Source: Bacillus sp. NTK071 (GTDB taxonomy: Bacteria; Bacillota; Bacilli; Bacillales; Guptibacillaceae). Taken from it: 64,000 nt of DNA. Every line of letters starts with the position of its first letter. Positions within the stretch are counted from its first letter, which is position 1. The stretch covers positions 1-64,000 of the forward strand of contig NZ_JAFKOI010000010.1 of the NCBI RefSeq assembly GCF_017303315.1. Reading direction: 5' to 3'. Under the pieces are notes generated by a model that saw only the letters and a list, made by a program, of their open reading frames with translations, had not been told where the DNA came from and searched no databases. The translations under genes and the position numbers were made by a program. This document shows, piece after piece, positions 1-9,438 of this stretch.

Positions 1-64
1 TGGTTAGCACCTGCATCATAACGGAGGGTCCTTTTTTATGCAATAGGCTTCATTCTGTTCTCAC

Positions 65-172
65 AGGAATGCTCCTGCGGGATTAGCGGGACAGGTGAGA
101 CCCCACAGGAGCGTAGCGACGAGGAGGCTCACCGCCCGCCCCGCGGAAAGCGAGCACCTGGAGCGGAAATTA
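65..172 (+). repeat. Dispersed GC-rich hairpin element, copy 1 (left arm shortened)
   Basis: Belongs to the family also seen near 6545, 19946, 30010, 34204, 45371 and 46020. It contains the shared core with GCGGGACAGGTGAGACCCC and GAGGCTCACCGCCCGCC and ends in GAGCACCTGGAGCGGAAAT. The usual left end (TTGGAGCGGAAGG) is missing and the left arm reads GGAATGCTC, so this copy is partly eroded. It occupies most of the gene-free stretch 1-288; the rest of that stretch shows no gene. Whatever lies upstream of base 1 is outside the window. Confidence 0.85.
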
Positions 173-288
173 ACCGCATAATCCTATGGTAACGATCTTT
201 AATTTAATCTAGCTCATCGTAGCATTCAATCCCTTATTTGTTGTAAGATGGGGAGAGACGTTTTATGTTGAGAGGTGAATTTACTTAT

Positions 289-519
289 ATGCAAGGAATT
301 TTAATTGCTTTACTCGTTCCAGCGATTATTACAATCGTGTTTACACGCGTTACATACAATACATTTGTTAGCTTTGGGTTAACGCTTTTATTTATGTGGG
401 CAGTGTTTGGTGGATTAGATCATCCGATTCATCTCATTCTGCTGACGATTTTATCAGCAATCGTCGGTTTCTATCTTTCTAAGAAAACGCAAAAACAAAA
501 CAAAAAAAAGATGAAATAG
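289..519 (+). CDS. csbA: CsbA-like small membrane protein (DUF2198 family)
   Basis: A 76-residue hydrophobic protein with two or three membrane segments and a basic tail rich in Lys and Gln. Length, composition and position directly before uvrB match CsbA of B. subtilis, a protein of unknown function made in the general stress response. An in-frame ATG at 265 would add eight residues, but AGAGGTGA lies at the correct distance before the ATG at 289, and that start gives exactly the usual family length. No convincing SigB promoter is visible upstream, unlike the B. subtilis gene. It converges on the next gene, sharing the terminator hairpin at 519-552. Confidence 0.75.
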   Translation: MQGILIALLVPAIITIVFTRVTYNTFVSFGLTLLFMWAVFGGLDHPIHLILLTILSAIVGFYLSKKTQKQNKKKMK

Positions 520-552
520 CGTCTATTCCAATTGGAATAGGCGCTTCTTTTT
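519..552. terminator. Bidirectional terminator between csbA and the TauE/SafE gene
   Basis: An 11-bp stem (GCGTCTATTCC / GGAATAGGCGC, one G-T wobble) with loop AATT is followed by a T-rich run on the plus strand and preceded by A-rich sequence that serves the minus strand. The stop codon of the minus-strand gene lies inside the stem. Confidence 0.8.
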
Positions 553-1395
553 CGTTCTATACTGGTAAGTGAAAAGGATCATTAGAGCAAGAACGTAAGC
601 TCCTACAATAATTAACCCAATAAGGGGCTGATGAAGTAGTTTTAGGATGATACTAGTTAATGTAAAGAGGTAGAGAGTACCTAGCATTTTCTTGATGAGG
701 CTCTCTGAGAATAAGTCTGTTAAATTCGCTCCAAAACGAGAACCAATAACGGCACCAATGACAAGTGTCAATGCAATAGACAATGGGATCTCAACGTTTC
801 CAATGTATGTAAGGAATCCTGTTGTAACAATTACGAAAATCGTTGCGAGAGAAGTACCAATCGCTAGCCGAGGAGGCATGCGTAGAACGCGTATCAATAA
901 CGGAACCATAACAAATCCTCCTCCTACCCCAAGAACCGATGATATAAAGCCGCCGGCTAAACCGATTAAAACCGTAAGAACAGGGGAATAGGAAGAAGTG
1001 GTATTCATTTCTCCAACTGAAGTATCTTTAGAAAGCATAGAAAGTGAGAAATAGGAAAGTAAAATAACATAAAATAGTGGAATGATGGTGTTATCAATAC
1101 CTGATCTTTCCATTGCAATGACAAGTGGTTGTGCAAGTTGAGTGCTGATCATACCGCTTATAGAAAGAATCAGTGTTTGTGTCCACAAAACACGTTTCTT
1201 CTTAATATAGGTTAATGCTCCAGAAATAGAGGTACTCATACTGTATAGTAAACTAATCGTAATCGCTGTTGCGGGTGAATACCCAAGCAATAGTAGGATT
1301 GGCGTAAGCAAAAAACCGCCTCCTACTCCAAAGAAACCGGATATCGCACCAATTGCGATGCCGAGTGGCAATGCCCATAGGACAAACAATGTCAA
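523..1395 (-). CDS. TauE/SafE (TSUP, DUF81) family permease
   Basis: A 290-residue integral membrane protein with about eight hydrophobic segments. It has the two-fold TSUP pattern: glycine-rich GFFGVGGGFLLTP near residues 20-33 and a second, related SVLGVGGGFVMVP near residue 155. Members move sulfite, sulfonates or other organic anions across the membrane; the substrate here cannot be read from sequence. It stands alone between csbA and uvrB, on the opposite strand to both. In B. subtilis csbA and uvrB are adjacent, so this gene looks like an insertion into a conserved pair. It is likely monocistronic. Confidence 0.85.
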   Translation of the reverse strand: MTLFVLWALPLGIAIGAISGFFGVGGGFLLTPILLLLGYSPATAITISLLYSMSTSISGALTYIKKKRVLWTQTLILSISGMISTQLAQPLVIAMERSGIDNTIIPLFYVILLSYFSLSMLSKDTSVGEMNTTSSYSPVLTVLIGLAGGFISSVLGVGGGFVMVPLLIRVLRMPPRLAIGTSLATIFVIVTTGFLTYIGNVEIPLSIALTLVIGAVIGSRFGANLTDLFSESLIKKMLGTLYLFTLTSIILKLLHQPLIGLIIVGAYVLALMILFTYQYRTKKKRLFQLE

Positions 1396-1521
1396 AACTC
1401 CTTTTGAGTAGATGTATAAACGTGAGAGGTTTTCAAGACTGCACTTTATAGCATACCTCAGTTTAATAAGAAGAGAAAGAAATCAATCGGAAAGAAAAAA
1501 GGGAATGTCAGTTCGCTTTTA

Positions 1522-1552
1522 TTGAAGGATTGACCCTATTATGTGATATAAT
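1522..1552 (+). promoter_or_regulatory. Candidate uvrBA promoter with extended -10
   Basis: TGATATAAT at 1544-1552 is an extended -10 element; TTGAAG 19 bp upstream is a weak -35. A degenerate GAAT-N4-GTTC at 1503-1514 resembles half of a LexA (DinR) box, which would fit the known SOS control of uvrBA, but only the right half matches well. Confidence 0.45.
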
Positions 1553-1587
1553 CATTATTATTGATGAATCGAACGGAGGCGAAGAAG

Positions 1588-3564
1588 GTGGAAAGAAAGT
1601 TTGAATTGGTGTCAGATTATGAACCTCAAGGGGATCAACCTGAAGCCATTAAAAAGCTTGTTGAAGGCGTTCAAAATAATGAACGGCATCAGACTTTACT
1701 CGGCGCAACAGGGACTGGTAAAACCTTCACGATGTCAAATGTCATTCAGGAAGTTAATAAGCCAACACTTATTATTGCTCATAACAAAACGCTGGCCGGA
1801 CAGCTATATAGTGAGTTTAAAGAGTATTTTCCAAACAATGCTGTCGAATATTTTGTCAGCTATTATGATTATTATCAGCCTGAAGCATACATACCTCAAT
1901 CTGATACATTTATCGAAAAAGATGCGAGTATCAATGACGAAATCGACAAGCTTCGACACTCAGCTACGTCCAGTTTGTTTGAGCGTAATGATGTCATTAT
2001 TGTAGCAAGTGTTTCTTGTATTTATGGTCTAGGTAATCCAGAAGAGTATAGAAGTCTTGTGCTCTCTCTTCGAAAAGGGATGGAGAAAGATCGAGATCAA
2101 TTACTACGGGACATGGTTGATATTCAATATTCGCGTAATGATATTAATTTTACGCGCGGAACATTTCGTGTTCGCGGTGATGTAGTAGAAATCTTTCCTG
2201 CTTCACGTGATGAAAATTGCATTCGTGTCGAGTTTTTTGGAGATGAAATTGACCGAATTACAGAAGTGAACTCGTTAACTGGAGAAATTCTTGGAGAGCG
2301 AGAACACGTAGCGATCTTCCCGGCTTCCCACTTCGTAACGCGTGAAGAGAAATTAAAAATCGCAATTAAACGAATTGAAGCCGAGCTTGAAGAAAGGCTT
2401 AAAGCATTAAACAATGATGGAAAGTTATTAGAAGCTCAACGTCTTGAACAGCGGACAAGATATGACGTTGAAATGATGGCTGAAATGGGCTTTTGTTCAG
2501 GAATCGAAAACTACTCAAGGCATTTAACGTTACGTGATGCTGGGGCTACACCATATACATTAATGGATTATTTTCCTGAAGACTTCTTGATTATGGTTGA
2601 TGAGTCACACGTAACACTTCCTCAAGTAAGAGGAATGTACAACGGTGACCAGGCAAGAAAAGGCGTTCTAGTTGATCATGGCTTCCGCCTTCCTTCTGCA
2701 AAAGATAATCGCCCGCTTCGCTTTGAAGAATTTGAAGAGAAAGCTCATCAATTCGTATATGTATCTGCTACACCTGGGCCGTATGAAGAGGAGCATTCAA
2801 CGAAAGTGGTTGAACAAATTATTCGACCTACTGGACTACTTGATCCAACGATTGAAATACGTCCAATTGAAGGGCAAATTGATGATCTGTTAGATGAAAT
2901 TAACAAACGTTCAGCGCGTAACGAGCGAGTTCTTGTTACAACGCTTACGAAAAAGATGTCCGAGGACTTAACAGATTATTTATTAGAAATGGGGGTAAAG
3001 GTACGGTACCTTCACTCTGAAATTAAGACGCTTGAGCGGATTGAGATTATTCGTGATTTACGATTAGGCGTATTCGATGTTCTTGTAGGGATCAACCTTC
3101 TCAGAGAGGGTCTTGATATACCAGAAGTATCACTTGTTACGATATTGGATGCTGATAAAGAAGGGTTCTTAAGATCGGAACGTTCATTAATCCAAACGAT
3201 TGGTCGTGCAGCTCGAAATTCGAGTGGACATGTTATTCTATACGCTGATAAAATGACAAATTCGATGGAACTTGCGATTGGTGAAACAAATAGACGTCGG
3301 GAAATTCAGCAACAGTACAATGAAAAATATAATATTACGCCAAAAACAATTCAGAAGAAAGTGCGTGAAGGGATTCGTGCAACTGTTGCTGCTGAAGATG
3401 GTGAAGAATACACAGTACCGAAGCAAGGTAAAATGACGAAGCAAGAACGTGCTAAAGTGATTGAAAATGTTGAAACAGAAATGAAGGAAGCTGCACGAGA
3501 ACTTAATTTCGAGCGTGCTGCGGAACTTCGTGACCTATTATTAGAGCTAAAAGCGGAAGGATGA
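1588..3564 (+). CDS. uvrB: Excinuclease ABC subunit B
   Basis: UvrB (658 residues) is the damage-verifying helicase-like subunit of nucleotide excision repair. It loads from UvrA and recruits UvrC. Visible features are the Walker A GATGTGKT near residue 40, the damage-probing beta-hairpin with [10 protein letters not shown] near residue 95, the helicase motifs with DESHVT, and a C-terminal UVR domain ([13 protein letters not shown]) that binds UvrC. The GTG at 1588 is chosen because GGAGG sits 8 bp upstream and the protein then begins like B. subtilis UvrB ([15 protein letters not shown]); the in-frame codon at 1561 lacks such a site. Only 7 bp separate it from uvrA, so the two form an operon. 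Confidence 0.97.
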   Translation: MERKFELVSDYEPQGDQPEAIKKLVEGVQNNERHQTLLGATGTGKTFTMSNVIQEVNKPTLIIAHNKTLAGQLYSEFKEYFPNNAVEYFVSYYDYYQPEAYIPQSDTFIEKDASINDEIDKLRHSATSSLFERNDVIIVASVSCIYGLGNPEEYRSLVLSLRKGMEKDRDQLLRDMVDIQYSRNDINFTRGTFRVRGDVVEIFPASRDENCIRVEFFGDEIDRITEVNSLTGEILGEREHVAIFPASHFVTREEKLKIAIKRIEAELEERLKALNNDGKLLEAQRLEQRTRYDVEMMAEMGFCSGIENYSRHLTLRDAGATPYTLMDYFPEDFLIMVDESHVTLPQVRGMYNGDQARKGVLVDHGFRLPSAKDNRPLRFEEFEEKAHQFVYVSATPGPYEEEHSTKVVEQIIRPTGLLDPTIEIRPIEGQIDDLLDEINKRSARNERVLVTTLTKKMSEDLTDYLLEMGVKVRYLHSEIKTLERIEIIRDLRLGVFDVLVGINLLREGLDIPEVSLVTILDADKEGFLRSERSLIQTIGRAARNSSGHVILYADKMTNSMELAIGETNRRREIQQQYNEKYNITPKTIQKKVREGIRATVAAEDGEEYTVPKQGKMTKQERAKVIENVETEMKEAARELNFERAAELRDLLLELKAEG

Positions 3565-3571
3565 CGAACAA

Positions 3572-6439
3572 ATGGCAAACGAAGAGATCGTCGTCAAAGG
3601 GGCAAGAGCCCACAACTTAAAAAATATAGACGTATCAATTCCAAGAGATAAGCTGGTTGTTGTTACCGGCTTATCTGGTTCTGGTAAGTCTTCATTAGCA
3701 TTTGACACTATTTATGCTGAAGGACAGCGACGCTATGTCGAATCACTTTCAGCCTATGCAAGACAGTTTCTTGGGCAGATGGATAAGCCTGATGTCGATG
3801 CCATTGAAGGTCTATCGCCAGCTATCTCAATCGACCAGAAAACAACAAGCCGTAATCCTAGATCAACTGTAGGAACTGTAACCGAAATCTACGATTACCT
3901 TCGTTTATTATTCGCAAGAATCGGTCGACCAGTATGTCCGAGACACGGTGTGGAAATCACGTCACAGACGATTGAACAGATGGTAGATCGTATCTTAACT
4001 TACGAAGAACGCACGAAATTGCAAATTCTATCTCCAGTTGTATCTGGCCGTAAGGGAGAACACGTAAAGGTATTAGAAGATATTAAGAAACAGGGGTACG
4101 TTCGTATTCGAGTGGATGGCGAAATGATGGAAGTAGCAGACGAAATTAAATTAGAGAAAAACAAAAAGCATTCCATTGAAGTCGTGATTGACCGAATTGT
4201 TGTAAAAGACGGTGTTCAATCGCGACTTGCGGATTCACTAGAAACAGCGCTTAATCTTGGCGGTGGGCAGGTAATTGTCGACGTGATGGAACAGGAAGAG
4301 TTGTTGTTCAATCAGCATCATTCATGTCCATACTGTGGTTTTTCTATCGGTGAGCTTGAACCACGATTATTTTCATTTAACAGTCCGTTTGGAGCCTGTC
4401 CTTCTTGTGATGGGTTAGGTCTTAAGCTTGAAGTCGATCTTGAATTAGTTATCCCGGACTGGGATAAGTCACTTCGTGAGCATGCACTTGCTCCATGGGA
4501 GCCAGTTAGTTCTAACTATTATCCACAACTGCTCCAAAGTGTGTGCAATCACTTCGGAATTGATATGGATACACCGGTTAATAAAATTCCCCGAGCTCAG
4601 CTTGATAAAGTGCTTTACGGAAGTGACGGAGAGAAAGTCTATTTCAGGTATGAGAATGACTTTGGCCAAGTGCGTGAAAACAACATTAACTTTGAAGGTG
4701 TTATTCCTAACGTAGAACGACGCTATCGAGAAACGAGCTCCGACTATATTCGAGAGCAAATGGAAGCTTATATGTCACAAAAGCCTTGTCCAAGCTGTAA
4801 AGGGTATCGTTTGAAGAAAGAATCGCGTTCAGTATTAATTAATGGAAAGCACATTGGAGAAGCGACTGAATATGCCATTAAAGATGCTGTTGGTTTTTTT
4901 GATGAGCTTGATTTAACACCAAAAGAGGCAACGATTGGAAAAATGATTTTACGAGAAATCCAGGATCGACTTGGTTTCCTAGTAAACGTTGGCTTGGATT
5001 ACCTAACGCTTAACCGTTCAGCAGGTACATTATCTGGTGGAGAAGCGCAGCGGATTAGACTTGCTACTCAGGTCGGTTCCCGATTAATGGGGGTCTTATA
5101 TATCCTTGATGAGCCTTCAATTGGTCTTCATCAGCGCGACAATGATCGTCTAATCTCAACTCTTCAAAACATGAGAGATCTTGGTAATACGCTAATTGTC
5201 GTTGAACATGATGAAGATACGATGCTTGCGGCTGATCATATTATTGATATTGGACCTGGTGCTGGTGCGCATGGAGGCTATATTACATCAGAAGGAACGC
5301 CAGCAGAGATCATGGATGATGAAGAATCGTTAACTGGAGAATATCTCTCAGGGAAAAAGTTCATCCCAGTTCCAACTGAACGAAGAAAACCTGATGGACG
5401 ATATATTGAAATTGTGGGAGCAAAAGAGAATAACTTGAAAAACACGAAAGCAAAAATCCCGATTGGATTATTTACTTGTGTGACAGGTGTTTCTGGTTCA
5501 GGTAAAAGTACATTAATTAATGAAATTTTATATAAAGCACTTGCACAAAAGCTTCATAAAGCGAAGGATAAGCCAGGAGAGCATAAGAAAATCAATGGTC
5601 TAGAATATGTAGATAAGGTAATTGATATTGACCAGTCACCGATTGGACGTACGCCTCGATCGAATCCTGCAACTTACACGGGTGTATTTGATGACATTCG
5701 CGATGTATTTGCGTCGACGAATGAAGCTAAAGTACGAGGCTATAAAAAAGGGCGATTCAGCTTTAACGTTAAAGGCGGTCGTTGTGAGGCGTGTCGCGGA
5801 GATGGGATTATCAAAATCGAAATGCATTTTCTTCCTGATGTGTATGTACCATGTGAAGTTTGTCATGGCAAACGATACAACCGTGAAACGCTTGAGATTG
5901 AGTATAAGGGTAAGAACATTGCAGATATCCTTGAGATGACGGTTGAAGATGGACTGGATTTCTTTAAAAATATCCCGAAGATCAATCGCAAGCTTCAAAC
6001 CTTATACGATGTTGGTTTAAGTTACATTAAGCTAGGACAACCAGCAACAACTGTTTCTGGCGGTGAGGCACAGCGTGTGAAACTTGCTTCTCAGCTCTAC
6101 AAACGATCGACAGGTAAGACGCTATATATCCTTGATGAGCCTACTACAGGGTTGCACGTTGACGATATTTCTCGATTGCTAGAAGTATTGCAGCGTCTTG
6201 TTGATAATGGTGATTCTGTTTTAATCATTGAACATAACCTTGATGTTATTAAGACAGCTGATTATTTAATTGATCTTGGACCCGAAGGTGGGGACGGCGG
6301 CGGTGAAGTTATCGCCACTGGCACGCCAGAAAAAATCACAAAAGAAGAACGATCTTATACAGGATACTACCTTGCCCCTATTCTTGAACGAGACAAAAAT
6401 CGCATGAAGAAAAGGTTAGAGCAAATTCAGTCTGTATAA
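3572..6439 (+). CDS. uvrA: Excinuclease ABC subunit A
   Basis: UvrA (955 residues) is the dimeric ABC-type ATPase that first finds DNA lesions in nucleotide excision repair and hands them to UvrB. There are two ATPase modules: Walker [10 protein letters not shown] near residue 30 and GVSGSGKST near residue 640, with signature motifs [11 protein letters not shown] and [11 protein letters not shown]. Zinc-binding cysteines appear as CPYC...CPSC (about 250-275) and CEAC...CEVC (about 735-760). Length matches B. subtilis UvrA. The ribosome-binding site GGAAGGATG lies in the last codons of uvrB. A terminator follows. Confidence 0.98.
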   Translation: MANEEIVVKGARAHNLKNIDVSIPRDKLVVVTGLSGSGKSSLAFDTIYAEGQRRYVESLSAYARQFLGQMDKPDVDAIEGLSPAISIDQKTTSRNPRSTVGTVTEIYDYLRLLFARIGRPVCPRHGVEITSQTIEQMVDRILTYEERTKLQILSPVVSGRKGEHVKVLEDIKKQGYVRIRVDGEMMEVADEIKLEKNKKHSIEVVIDRIVVKDGVQSRLADSLETALNLGGGQVIVDVMEQEELLFNQHHSCPYCGFSIGELEPRLFSFNSPFGACPSCDGLGLKLEVDLELVIPDWDKSLREHALAPWEPVSSNYYPQLLQSVCNHFGIDMDTPVNKIPRAQLDKVLYGSDGEKVYFRYENDFGQVRENNINFEGVIPNVERRYRETSSDYIREQMEAYMSQKPCPSCKGYRLKKESRSVLINGKHIGEATEYAIKDAVGFFDELDLTPKEATIGKMILREIQDRLGFLVNVGLDYLTLNRSAGTLSGGEAQRIRLATQVGSRLMGVLYILDEPSIGLHQRDNDRLISTLQNMRDLGNTLIVVEHDEDTMLAADHIIDIGPGAGAHGGYITSEGTPAEIMDDEESLTGEYLSGKKFIPVPTERRKPDGRYIEIVGAKENNLKNTKAKIPIGLFTCVTGVSGSGKSTLINEILYKALAQKLHKAKDKPGEHKKINGLEYVDKVIDIDQSPIGRTPRSNPATYTGVFDDIRDVFASTNEAKVRGYKKGRFSFNVKGGRCEACRGDGIIKIEMHFLPDVYVPCEVCHGKRYNRETLEIEYKGKNIADILEMTVEDGLDFFKNIPKINRKLQTLYDVGLSYIKLGQPATTVSGGEAQRVKLASQLYKRSTGKTLYILDEPTTGLHVDDISRLLEVLQRLVDNGDSVLIIEHNLDVIKTADYLIDLGPEGGDGGGEVIATGTPEKITKEERSYTGYYLAPILERDKNRMKKRLEQIQSV

Positions 6440-6444
6440 GGATG

Positions 6445-6474
6445 AAAAGGCAGCCTGAAGCTGCCTTTTTTCTT
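6445..6474 (+). terminator. uvrBA terminator
   Basis: Stem GGCAGC / GCTGCC with flanking A and T runs (AAAA before, TTTTTT after) starts six bases after the uvrA stop codon. Confidence 0.9.
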
Positions 6475-6544
6475 ATATTAGTCTCTTTTCAAAAAGATTA
6501 TTGTTTTTAAACAGGGTTTGTTTCAAAAACCACACTTCGCTGAT

Positions 6545-6604
6545 TGGAGCGGAAGGAGGCTCACCGCCCGCCCCGCGGAAAGCGGGCATCCTGGAGCGGA
6601 GATC
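6545..6604 (+). repeat. Dispersed hairpin element, copy 2 (internal deletion)
   Basis: The left end TTGGAGCGGAAGG is joined directly to GAGGCTCACCGCCCGCCC and the right end GGGCATCCTGGAGCGG. The left half of the hairpin and the apical loop are missing. Flanks still match copy 5: ACCACACTTC before and CTACTCTTAT ... GTCTACAA after. The gap 6475-6768 otherwise holds only the SigW promoter below. Confidence 0.85.
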
Positions 6605-6707
6605 ACCTCCTACTCTTATAGAATAATGTCTACAATAACGACCTTATTTAAGTTAGGTTTATGGAAGTTAATTAACTCTACAATTTTAATAATTCTTTTT
6701 CCCTTCA

Positions 6708-6733
6708 TGAAACTTTCTTTTTACCAAACCGTA
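6708..6733 (+). promoter_or_regulatory. SigW-type ECF promoter of the yvl operon
   Basis: TGAAAC (6708-6713), a 16-bp spacer, then CGTA (6730-6733) match the known SigW/ECF consensus exactly. It lies 36 bp before the yvlA start. The yvlABCD operon of B. subtilis is a known SigW target, so consensus and context agree. Confidence 0.9.
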
Positions 6734-6768
6734 TAGATAGGTAGAGATTATTGAAAGGGGAAACAACA

Positions 6769-7062
6769 ATGTCAGTTGAAAAGGTAATGTCTTCTCTTTG
6801 TTATTTCAGTGTGTTTTTCGCCCCTTTTCTCTTTCCAATCATCGTCTTTTTCGTGATGAGAGATGAAGAGGTTTCATACCATGCAAAGCGAGCAGTACTA
6901 TCTCATTTATTCCCATTCCTCTCAGTTATACTTGCGCTCATTGCAGTGTTTGTCATGGATGCAGGAGTGGTCATCTTTCTAGGTATGATTTTGTTTGGTT
7001 TATTAAATGTCATTGTGTTCATCTGGAACATTGTTAAAGGAATTCAGGTTCTCCGCTGGTAG
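6769..7062 (+). CDS. yvlA: YvlA-like membrane protein (DUF4870-type)
   Basis: A 97-residue protein with about three membrane segments and a conserved cytoplasmic stretch (DEEVSYHAKRAVLSHLFPF) as in DUF4870-type proteins. ATG 6769 is preceded by AAAGGGG at 8 bp. It is the first gene after the SigW promoter and is followed by yvlB and yvlD, as in B. subtilis. Its molecular function is not known; membership of a SigW operon suggests a role in envelope stress or resistance to membrane-active compounds (inference). Confidence 0.8.
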   Translation: MSVEKVMSSLCYFSVFFAPFLFPIIVFFVMRDEEVSYHAKRAVLSHLFPFLSVILALIAVFVMDAGVVIFLGMILFGLLNVIVFIWNIVKGIQVLRW

Positions 7063-7110
7063 TTCGTCAAGTGAGTGTTCACAAGAATTGATAAAAAGGA
7101 GATGTGTAGA

Positions 7111-8160
7111 ATGAATGAAGAACGTAAAATGATACTAAAGATGATTGAGGATGGCAAAATTTCTGCTGATGAAGGTGCAAAGCTTTTAAAAGCGATTACG
7201 CCGAATCAAGAAGTAGAACAGAAGAGTAGTAAGGAATCAGAATCGTATTCAGATCGATCAGCACCAACTTATAAGGTTGGACAATTCGTTGAGACATTGA
7301 TTCAAAAAGTGAAAGATATGGATCTTGATTTTAATTTTGGTTCTTCAGAAGAAGTTTCGCACGTCTTTGAACAAAGTGAGGTTGCTCCAAGTACGTTAGA
7401 TGTTCATGTCAGAAATGGCGAAATTACTTTTCATACGTGGGAACGTAATGATGTAAAAATTGAATGTCGTGCGAATGTATACCGTGCGTCTAATGTGCAG
7501 GAAGCGACGGATAAACTAATACGTGAAACGTATTTTTCTGTTGATAACGATAAGATGACGTTTAAATCAGAGCGGGCAGACGTTAAGGCCAATCTAGTTA
7601 TTTATGTTCCATCTACTGATTACAAAGGGGTCTGGATGACGACCTTCAACGGTGATGTAACAGGTGAAAATATGACTTCAGCTAAAGTTAAGTTAAAAAC
7701 AGCGAATGGGAAAGTCGGTATTCGTCAATCAAAGATTAATGTCCTAGAAGCTGAAACGGGTAATGGAGCGATTGTTGTGGAAGGGACCACTGGTGAAGTG
7801 TGTGAACTTGAAACAGCTAATGGACCAATTACGATTGATGGGATATTCGTAGACACAGAGGCACAATCATTTAATGGGGCAATCCGTCACACGCTACAAA
7901 AACCTGTAAGTGGTCGTGCAGATTTCAAAACAGTAAATGGAACGATTCAAATTGTTGTACCAAAAGGAATGAATATTAAAGGTGACTTGAAATCAACCAT
8001 TGGTGCAATTACTACGGATCTTGACAATATGAGCATTATTCGGGAGAAAAAGGAAATTTCACATCGTATGAAAAAGTTCAGAACGGAAGAAGAATCGGAA
8101 CATAATTATCGAATCGAAGCTAATTCAACTGCAGGTTCAATTAGTGTTGCCTATCTTTAA
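7111..8160 (+). CDS. yvlB: YvlB / LiaX-like protein with DUF4097 beta-helix domain
   Basis: A 349-residue protein. The first 40 residues form a small helical SHOCT-like domain (ERKMILKMIEDGKISADEG). Residues from about 95 to the end are repetitive beta-strand sequence of the DUF4097 adhesin-like type (recurring NG/TANG/TVNG turns such as LKTANGKVG, LETANGPIT and FKTVNGTIQ). Similar architecture occurs in LiaX of enterococci, which takes part in sensing cell-envelope antibiotics. There is no signal peptide. ATG 7111 follows AAAGGAG by 9 bp; a longer frame from 7075 has no such site. Second gene of the SigW operon. Confidence 0.85.
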   Translation: MNEERKMILKMIEDGKISADEGAKLLKAITPNQEVEQKSSKESESYSDRSAPTYKVGQFVETLIQKVKDMDLDFNFGSSEEVSHVFEQSEVAPSTLDVHVRNGEITFHTWERNDVKIECRANVYRASNVQEATDKLIRETYFSVDNDKMTFKSERADVKANLVIYVPSTDYKGVWMTTFNGDVTGENMTSAKVKLKTANGKVGIRQSKINVLEAETGNGAIVVEGTTGEVCELETANGPITIDGIFVDTEAQSFNGAIRHTLQKPVSGRADFKTVNGTIQIVVPKGMNIKGDLKSTIGAITTDLDNMSIIREKKEISHRMKKFRTEEESEHNYRIEANSTAGSISVAYL

Positions 8161-8230
8161 TTCAGCTGATAATCTTTTTAGAAAAAGTGAACACTAAGTG
8201 TTATTGAATAACAGAAGGCAGGGGGTCCTC

Positions 8231-8587
8231 ATGCGACAATGGCTCGTAAGCTTACTTGTTAGTAGCATTGTTTTAATGGTGGTAGCAGGATTTTTTGAAG
8301 GTTTCTATATTGAGAGTGTCTGGTCTGCCGTACTTGCAAGTGTTATTCTTGCGCTCGTGAATACGCTAATTAAACCAATTCTAATCTTGCTGACCCTCCC
8401 TGTTACTATTCTTTCGCTAGGTTTATTTCTCATTGTTATTAATGCGATAACTCTAATGATGACAGCCTATCTTATGGGGGATGCATTTCGTATTGACGGT
8501 TTTCTAATGGCCATTCTAGCTTCCATTGTGATCGGAGTATTAAATCTCTTGATTGATAAAATCATTATAGATCGAATACGCAATTAA
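8231..8587 (+). CDS. yvlD: YvlD, phage holin family 4 membrane protein
   Basis: A 118-residue protein with four hydrophobic segments, including the family-typical SVILALVNTLIKPILILLTL region around residues 35-55 and GLFLIVINAITLMM. This is the PF04020-type family, named holin superfamily IV, but cellular copies in SigW operons are not lysis genes. ATG 8231 follows GCAGGGGG. It comes directly after yvlB: yvlC, the PspC-like gene found between them in B. subtilis, is absent. The stop codon sits in the 5-prime arm of a long inverted repeat. Confidence 0.85.
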   Translation: MRQWLVSLLVSSIVLMVVAGFFEGFYIESVWSAVLASVILALVNTLIKPILILLTLPVTILSLGLFLIVINAITLMMTAYLMGDAFRIDGFLMAILASIVIGVLNLLIDKIIIDRIRN

Positions 8588-8625
8588 GAGCACGCTCCCC
8601 TTGAGGGCGTGCTCTTAATTGCGTA
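8577..8625 (+). terminator. Long inverted repeat at the end of the yvl operon
   Basis: A 19-bp perfect stem (5-prime arm TACGCAATTAAGAGCACGC) with a further CCC/GGG pairing inside overlaps the last codons of yvlD. There is no T run after it, so it is either a non-classical terminator or an mRNA 3-prime-end stabiliser. Confidence 0.6.
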
Positions 8626-8674
8626 TGAAACTTTAATTTCTGGTAAGATATAAAAGTAAAGGAGGGTAAGCCTC

Positions 8675-9235
8675 ATGACATTTCATAACCAGAGTATCCT
8701 GCCAGCCGTAAGGAAAATGAGGGACTTTGAGACGTTACTTACTAGTTCATACACATATATCGTACTTCTTGATACACATATTGGTCAGTTGAAATCAGTT
8801 GTCAAGGAAGGAAACCGTGCAGGTAAAAAGATATTACTTCACGCTGATCTCGTGCAGGGCTTACGGAACGATGAGCATGGAGCTGAGTTTCTATGTCAGG
8901 AAGTGAAGCCAGCGGGATTAATCTCAACAAGATCAAACGTACTTTCCGTTGCAAAAAGACGAGGGCTACTTACCGTGCAACGGTTATTTATGCTTGATTC
9001 CATGGCGCTCGATACGAGCTATAGCATGGTTAGAAATACAAAGCCAGACTGCGTAGAAGTGATGCCGGGCATTATTCCGCAGGTGTTTGAAGAATTGCAC
9101 GAACAAATTAAAGTTCCGATCTTTGCTGGTGGTTTTATTCGCTCAATAGAAGATGTTGAAGCAGCGTTAAGTGGAGGCGCAGCAGCGGTTACAACATCGA
9201 AGAAAGACCTCTGGAAACATTATCAACCTAATTAA
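8675..9235 (+). CDS. glpP: Glycerol uptake operon antiterminator GlpP
   Basis: GlpP (186 residues) is a glycerol-3-phosphate-responsive RNA-binding antiterminator that lets transcription pass leader terminators before glpFK and glpD. The protein is a TIM-barrel-like fold. Recognisable family stretches are LLDTHIGQLK near the N-terminus, LHADLVQGL, VEVMPGIIPQV and IFAGGFIRS. ATG 8675 follows GGAGGGT. The position directly before glpF is as in B. subtilis, and both expected target leaders are present at 9285-9360 and 11866-11934. Confidence 0.95.
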   Translation: MTFHNQSILPAVRKMRDFETLLTSSYTYIVLLDTHIGQLKSVVKEGNRAGKKILLHADLVQGLRNDEHGAEFLCQEVKPAGLISTRSNVLSVAKRRGLLTVQRLFMLDSMALDTSYSMVRNTKPDCVEVMPGIIPQVFEELHEQIKVPIFAGGFIRSIEDVEAALSGGAAAVTTSKKDLWKHYQPN

Positions 9236-9240
9236 TTTCC

Positions 9241-9270
9241 TTGACATCGCTTACATTTTTCTGTTTTAAT
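9241..9270 (+). promoter_or_regulatory. glpFK promoter with overlapping cre site
   Basis: TTGACA (9241-9246), an 18-bp spacer and TTTAAT form a SigA-type promoter. Bases 9241-9255 (TTGACATCGCTTACA) match the CcpA cre consensus at all but one fixed position and cover the -35 box, so CcpA-HPr(Ser-P) or CcpA-Crh binding should block RNA polymerase (inference). The hprK and crh genes lie in the same window. Confidence 0.75.
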
Positions 9271-9284
9271 TAGTATTAAGTTAA

Positions 9285-9360
9285 TAGCCCGTGTCTGAGA
9301 TGAGGAGAAACCACACAACAAACCTATCAACAGATAGGGGGAATTTGTGTGGTTTTTTTA
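9285..9360 (+). promoter_or_regulatory. GlpP-responsive leader terminator before glpF
   Basis: GAGATGAGGAGAAACCACA leads into a terminator: AAACCACACAA pairs with TTGTGTGGTTT, a second stem CCTATC/GATAGG lies inside, and a T run follows. The glpD leader carries the same GAGAnnAGGAGAA motif in front of its own ACCACA stem, which identifies the motif as the likely GlpP recognition sequence. Confidence 0.85.
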
Positions 9361-9438
9361 ATTTCTCTTTTTAAAATAAAAAAATAGGGAATAGTTTCAG
9401 TGAAGGGTTTTATCTAAACTCATAGGAAGGTGATTCGA

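Noticed and set aside
692-991. Plus-strand open frame of 99 codons inside the TauE/SafE gene
   Set aside because: It is antisense to a clear membrane-protein gene, has proline/threonine-rich shadow composition and no ribosome-binding site.
1503-1516. LexA (DinR) box before uvrB
   Set aside because: Only one half (GTTCG) fits; the other half and the centre depart from consensus, so it is mentioned with the promoter but not called as a site.
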